Assembly (NCBI RefSeq): GCF_001610975.1
Contig: NZ_CP013342.1
Location: forward strand, 248,001 to 312,000
Length of the DNA stretch: 64,000 bases
Direction: 5' to 3'
Source of the DNA: Sphingopyxis terrae subsp. terrae NBRC 15098
GTDB lineage: Bacteria; Pseudomonadota; Alphaproteobacteria; Sphingomonadales; Sphingomonadaceae
Shown: piece after piece, positions 60,985-64,000 of the stretch
Layout: every line of letters starts with the position of its first letter
How positions within the stretch are numbered: position 1 is the stretch's first letter
Position numbers and translations under genes: made by a program
The notes under the pieces: generated by a model
Database searches by the model: none
Told to the model about the DNA's origin: nothing
Seen by the model: only the letters and a program-made list of their open reading frames with translations

Positions 60985-61992
60985 TCAGCTTCCCGGCCCC
61001 TCATAGGCTTCGACGATCCGCCCGACGATGGGGTGACGCACGACGTCGGCGCTCGTGAAGCGGCTGACGTTGATGCCTTCGAGACCTTCGAGCCGCGCGA
61101 CCGCATCGGCGAGGCCCGATGTCGCGGGCAGCGGCAGGTCGACCTGCTTCGGGTCGCCGCAGATCACCATGCGGCTGTTCATGCCGAAGCGGGTGAGGAA
61201 CATCTTCATCTGCGGGATCGTCGTATTCTGCGCTTCGTCGAGGATGATGAAGGCATCGGCGAGCGTGCGCCCACGCATGAAGGCAAGCGGGGCAATCTCG
61301 ATCTCGCCGCTCGCGATGCGACGTTCGACCTGCTCGGCGGGCAGGCAATCGTGCAGCGCGTCGTAGAGCGGGCGCAGATAGGGATCGACCTTTTCCTTCA
61401 TGTCGCCAGGCAGGAAGCCGAGCTTCTCGCCCGCCTCGACCGCCGGGCGCGACAGGATCAGGCGCTGGACGCTGCCGGTGATGAGCTGGGCTACGGCCTG
61501 CGCGACCGCAAGATAAGTCTTGCCCGTGCCCGCGGGACCGAGCGCGAATATCACGTCGTCGCGCGCCAGCGCCTGCATATAGGGGATTTGCGACGGCGCG
61601 CGCGGGACGATCGTCTTTTTGCGCGTGCGGATCATCACCGGCGGCGCGTCGCTGGTTTCGTGGCGGATGATGCCGTCGAGCGTCGGCTGCGCCGTCATCG
61701 CGATCACCGCATCGACCAGCCCGCTGTCAATCTCTTCCCCGCGTTCGATCCGCGTATAAATTTCGGTCAGCACATCGCGCGCGCGCGCCGCGGCCTCGGC
61801 CTCCCCTTCGATCTGCACGCGGTTGCCGCGCGCCGAAATATAGACGCCGAGCCTGTTCTCGATCGCCACCAGATTACGGTCGAACTCGCCGAACAATATG
61901 CCCAGAAGCTGGGTTCGCTCGAACTCCACCGACAATCGGACGCGGTCGCCGGGTTCGGCGGGCAATGCGGCGGTCAGCGGGCGTTTCGACAC
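60985..61992 (-). CDS. phoH: PhoH family ATPase
   Basis: 335 residues from a GTG at 61992 with AAGGAG upstream; a longer reading would cross the repeat between phoH and miaB. N-terminal KH-like RNA-binding stretch, then the ATPase with Walker A ALGPAGTGKTYLAVAQAVAQLI (about 152-159) and Walker B IILDEAQNTTIPQMKMFLTRFGMNSRMVICGDPKQVDLP. Family members act in RNA metabolism and ribosome-linked stress responses with ybeY. Here phoH follows miaB and is separated from ybeY by other genes. Confidence 0.94.
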   Translation of the reverse strand: MSKRPLTAALPAEPGDRVRLSVEFERTQLLGILFGEFDRNLVAIENRLGVYISARGNRVQIEGEAEAAARARDVLTEIYTRIERGEEIDSGLVDAVIAMTAQPTLDGIIRHETSDAPPVMIRTRKKTIVPRAPSQIPYMQALARDDVIFALGPAGTGKTYLAVAQAVAQLITGSVQRLILSRPAVEAGEKLGFLPGDMKEKVDPYLRPLYDALHDCLPAEQVERRIASGEIEIAPLAFMRGRTLADAFIILDEAQNTTIPQMKMFLTRFGMNSRMVICGDPKQVDLPLPATSGLADAVARLEGLEGINVSRFTSADVVRHPIVGRIVEAYEGPGS

Positions 61993-62022
61993 GTGGGCAG
62001 GGCTCCTTCTTTCAGCAACAAC

Positions 62023-62111
62023 CTGTGTACTCCCGCGAAGGCGGGAGTCCATCTCCCGTGGCACCCGAATGCGGCGAAAGGAGATGGGTCCCCGCCTTCG
62101 CAGGAACACCC
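62023..62111. repeat. REP-pair (REPIN-like) element between miaB and phoH
   Basis: Two similar palindromic units face each other: left ACTCCCGC-GAAG-GCGGGAGT followed by CCATCTCC, right GGAGATGGG followed by the reverse of a related GGGGACCC/CCTTCGC unit. They are separated by about 23 bases. The whole is an imperfect inverted repeat of about 89 bases, in the leader between two cotranscribed genes. Inward pairs of REP hairpins of this type are common in sphingomonads, as I recall; mobilised by a REP-associated transposase in known cases. Confidence 0.7.
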
Positions 62112-62127
62112 AAACTCAAAGCCGGCA

Positions 62128-63480
62128 CTAGGCCACCGCTTCCATCAACGGCTCGGCCCCGAGGCTGTTGGGCCCGGCCGATGCAATGCGCACATCGACC
62201 ATGTCGCCGATCGCCAGCCCCGGCGCCGTCACATGCACCGATTGCAGCCAGGGCGACTTGCCGATCAACTGGCCGTCATGCTTGCCCTTGCGCTCGAGCA
62301 GCAGGCGCGTCGCGCGCCCGACCGTCGCTTCGTTGAATGCCTGCTGCTGCTGATTGAGCAGCGCCTGCAGCCGCTGGAGGCGGTCGTTCATCACCGCTTC
62401 GTCAATCTGCTCGTCCATCGTCGCCGCGGGCGTGCCGGGGCGGCGCGAATATTTGAAGCTGTACGCCATCGCGTAATTGGTCGCGCGCACGATATCGAGC
62501 GTCGCCTCGAAATCGGCCTCATCCTCGCCCGGAAAGCCGACGATGAAGTCACCCGAGATCGCAATGTCGGGGCGCGCCGCGCGAACGCGTTCGATGACGC
62601 GCAAATAGCTGTCGACGCTATGGCTGCGGTTCATCGCCGCGAGGATGCGGTCGCTGCCCGCCTGCACCGGCAGGTGAAGGAATGGCATCAGCTTGTCGAC
62701 CTCGCCATGCGCCGCGATCAGCCCGTCGGTCATGTCGTTCGGGTGGCTCGTGGTATAGCGGATGCGCTCCAGCCCGCCCTCCCGCGCAAGCTCGCGGATC
62801 AGGCCGTCAAGGCCGATCGCCCGGCCCTTGTCATCCTCGCCGTCCCACGCGTTCACATTCTGCCCGAGCAGGGTGATTTCGCGCACCCCGCCCGCGATGA
62901 GCGCGCGCGCCTCGGTGATCAGGTCGGCGAACGGCCGGCTGATCTCGGCGCCGCGCGTATAGGGCACGACGCAGTAGGTACAGAATTTGTCGCAGCCTTC
63001 CTGCACGGTCAAAAAGGCCGTCGGGCGCTGACCGCCCGCGCGCTTTGGCAGCGCGCCGAACTTGCTTTCGAGCGGCATGTCGAGGTCGATCGCCTTTTCG
63101 CCGCGTTCGGCGCGCGCGATCAGGTCGGGCAACCGGTGATAGGCCTGCGGGCCGACGACGACATCGACGCTCGGCGCGCGGCGCGCGATTTCGGCGCCCT
63201 CGGCCTGCGCGACGCAGCCCGCGACCGCGATCGTCGGCGTACTGCCGTCCTCGCGCTTCAGCCGGCCGATGTCCGAATAGACCTTCTCGGCCGCCTTTTC
63301 GCGGATGTGGCAGGTGTTGAGCACGACCAGATCGGCATCGGCGCCGTCCGCGGCGGGAACATAACCCTGCGCGCCCAGCATCTCCGACATGCGTTCGCCG
63401 TCATAGACGTTCATCTGGCAGCCGAAGGATTTGACGTGGAAGGTCTTGGCGGGATTTTTGGCGGGGGAGTCGGATGTCAT
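62128..63480 (-). CDS. miaB: tRNA-2-methylthio-N6-dimethylallyladenosine synthase MiaB
   Basis: 450 residues from the ATG at 63480, seven bases after the acyltransferase gene. The N-terminal MTTase cluster cysteines are Cys21, Cys57 (VLNTCHIR) and Cys89 (AVAGC). The radical-SAM CxxxCxxC is CDKFCTYC (Cys163/167/170), and the TRAM domain lies in the C-terminal 65 residues ([19 protein letters not shown]). It adds the 2-methylthio group to i6A37 in tRNAs. The usual partner phoH follows on the same strand. Confidence 0.96.
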   Translation of the reverse strand: MTSDSPAKNPAKTFHVKSFGCQMNVYDGERMSEMLGAQGYVPAADGADADLVVLNTCHIREKAAEKVYSDIGRLKREDGSTPTIAVAGCVAQAEGAEIARRAPSVDVVVGPQAYHRLPDLIARAERGEKAIDLDMPLESKFGALPKRAGGQRPTAFLTVQEGCDKFCTYCVVPYTRGAEISRPFADLITEARALIAGGVREITLLGQNVNAWDGEDDKGRAIGLDGLIRELAREGGLERIRYTTSHPNDMTDGLIAAHGEVDKLMPFLHLPVQAGSDRILAAMNRSHSVDSYLRVIERVRAARPDIAISGDFIVGFPGEDEADFEATLDIVRATNYAMAYSFKYSRRPGTPAATMDEQIDEAVMNDRLQRLQALLNQQQQAFNEATVGRATRLLLERKGKHDGQLIGKSPWLQSVHVTAPGLAIGDMVDVRIASAGPNSLGAEPLMEAVA

Positions 63481-63487
63481 CGGCGCC

Positions 63488-64000
63488 CTATAGGCGATGG
63501 CGGCTGATCGCGGAAGGGTTTGGCGTCTGCGCCATCGCGCCGGCGATCGCGGCGCGCGCGGCCTCGGCCAATAGCTTGCGGTCCGCCTCGGCATCGTTGG
63601 GCAGCGGATCGAGATAATGGATGGTCAATGTGATCGGCCGCTTGCGCGCGAGCAGACGCTTGAAATTGTCGAGGCCCGATTCGGGATCGAGCCACGCAAT
63701 ATCGGGAGCCTCGACCCCATAGTCGAGAAACACCGGCTGCACCTGGAGCGTTGGCGGCGTCGGAATCACCGCCTGCAACAGCGACGGCCGGAATGGCAGC
63801 AAGCCGTCGCCGGGCCCCGTCGTCCCTTCAGGAAACAGCGTCACCGGGCGCCCGCGCGCAAGCGCATTGCGCAGATCGTTCGTCTGATTGTGAATCTCGC
63901 GCTTCGCCTCACGCTGGACATAGATGGTGTGATTCTGGTCGGCGAGCCAGCCGACGAGCGGCGTCGTGCCGACCTCGGCCTTGGACACGAAGGCCGATCG
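63488..64000 (-). CDS. 1-acyl-sn-glycerol-3-phosphate acyltransferase-like protein, 5' part outside window
   Basis: 170 residues visible, open to the right edge. The PlsC-type motif III/IV is present: [27 protein letters not shown], then [25 protein letters not shown]. The preceding HX4D catalytic motif should lie beyond the window. Members acylate lysophosphatidic acid or related lysolipids at the inner membrane. It is read into miaB, with a gap of only seven bases. Confidence 0.88.
   Translation of the reverse strand, partial: RSAFVSKAEVGTTPLVGWLADQNHTIYVQREAKREIHNQTNDLRNALARGRPVTLFPEGTTGPGDGLLPFRPSLLQAVIPTPPTLQVQPVFLDYGVEAPDIAWLDPESGLDNFKRLLARKRPITLTIHYLDPLPNDAEADRKLLAEAARAAIAGAMAQTPNPSAISRHRL

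Noticed and set aside
61033-63507. 824-residue plus-strand frame across phoH and miaB
   Set aside because: Runs across two genes and the repeat between them on the other strand; no motif.

Overview
The window looks like a chromosome segment of a high-GC alphaproteobacterium of the Sphingomonadaceae, with Sphingopyxis or a close relative the best guess. This rests on the style of the core genes (gltD/gltB, uppP, ptsP with a GAF domain, miaB-phoH-ybeY-corC, an ECF41 sigma factor, a large TonB-dependent receptor) and is not a database result.

Positions 1 to about 29,785 are an integrative element (genomic island) whose left end lies outside the window. The right end is a tRNA-Leu(CAG) gene at 29,783-29,869, next to a P4-type tyrosine integrase (28,375-29,610), with repeated TGATGGT/ACCATCA sites between them. 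The backbone genes almost all lie on the minus strand: a zinc-finger/Toprim protein, a ParB-like protein, a 1,431-residue protein joining an N6-methyltransferase-like domain to a strawberry-notch-type helicase, several unknown small proteins, a DUF932 protein, a Mom-like acyltransferase and a GHKL ATPase. Eight purine-rich tracts (core close to GGAGGARAGGGGG in the transcript sense) recur mostly in the gaps between these backbone genes. I regard this as the most unusual signal in the window.

Cargo interrupts the backbone between about 8.6 and 17.7 kb. It comprises a LysR regulator divergent from an SDR oxidoreductase and an F420-type NADP oxidoreductase-like protein; a candidate restriction-modification/defence unit (ribbon-helix-helix-like protein, Eco57I-type adenine methyltransferase, and a partner with a PD-(D/E)XK signature); a truncated IS1182-type transposase; and a RES-Xre toxin-antitoxin pair. 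Near the integrase are an excisionase-like HTH gene and the pair known as mobile mystery proteins A (HTH) and B (Fic).

From about 29.8 kb to the end the sequence is ordinary core chromosome. On the plus strand are an NDUFA9-like SDR, uppP, gltD, a secreted DUF2059-like protein, gltB, a second small secreted protein and a glutathione transferase. These converge on katG (minus). A tiny Gln/Arg/Glu-rich gene and a TonB receptor with an upstream YezD-like gene follow, then a nitronate monooxygenase-like gene, a polyproline lipoprotein, ptsP and a GFA-family protein. The rest is mainly minus strand: a tight run of PBP1A, ybeY, corC-like, GT4 glycosyltransferase, rarA, mmcQ-like and serine hydrolase; an ECF41 sigma/AhpD-like pair with a divergent DoxX gene; and phoH, miaB and a truncated acyltransferase at the right edge. 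The usual miaB-phoH-ybeY-corC cluster is split here by the DoxX/AhpD/ECF41/PBP1A block.
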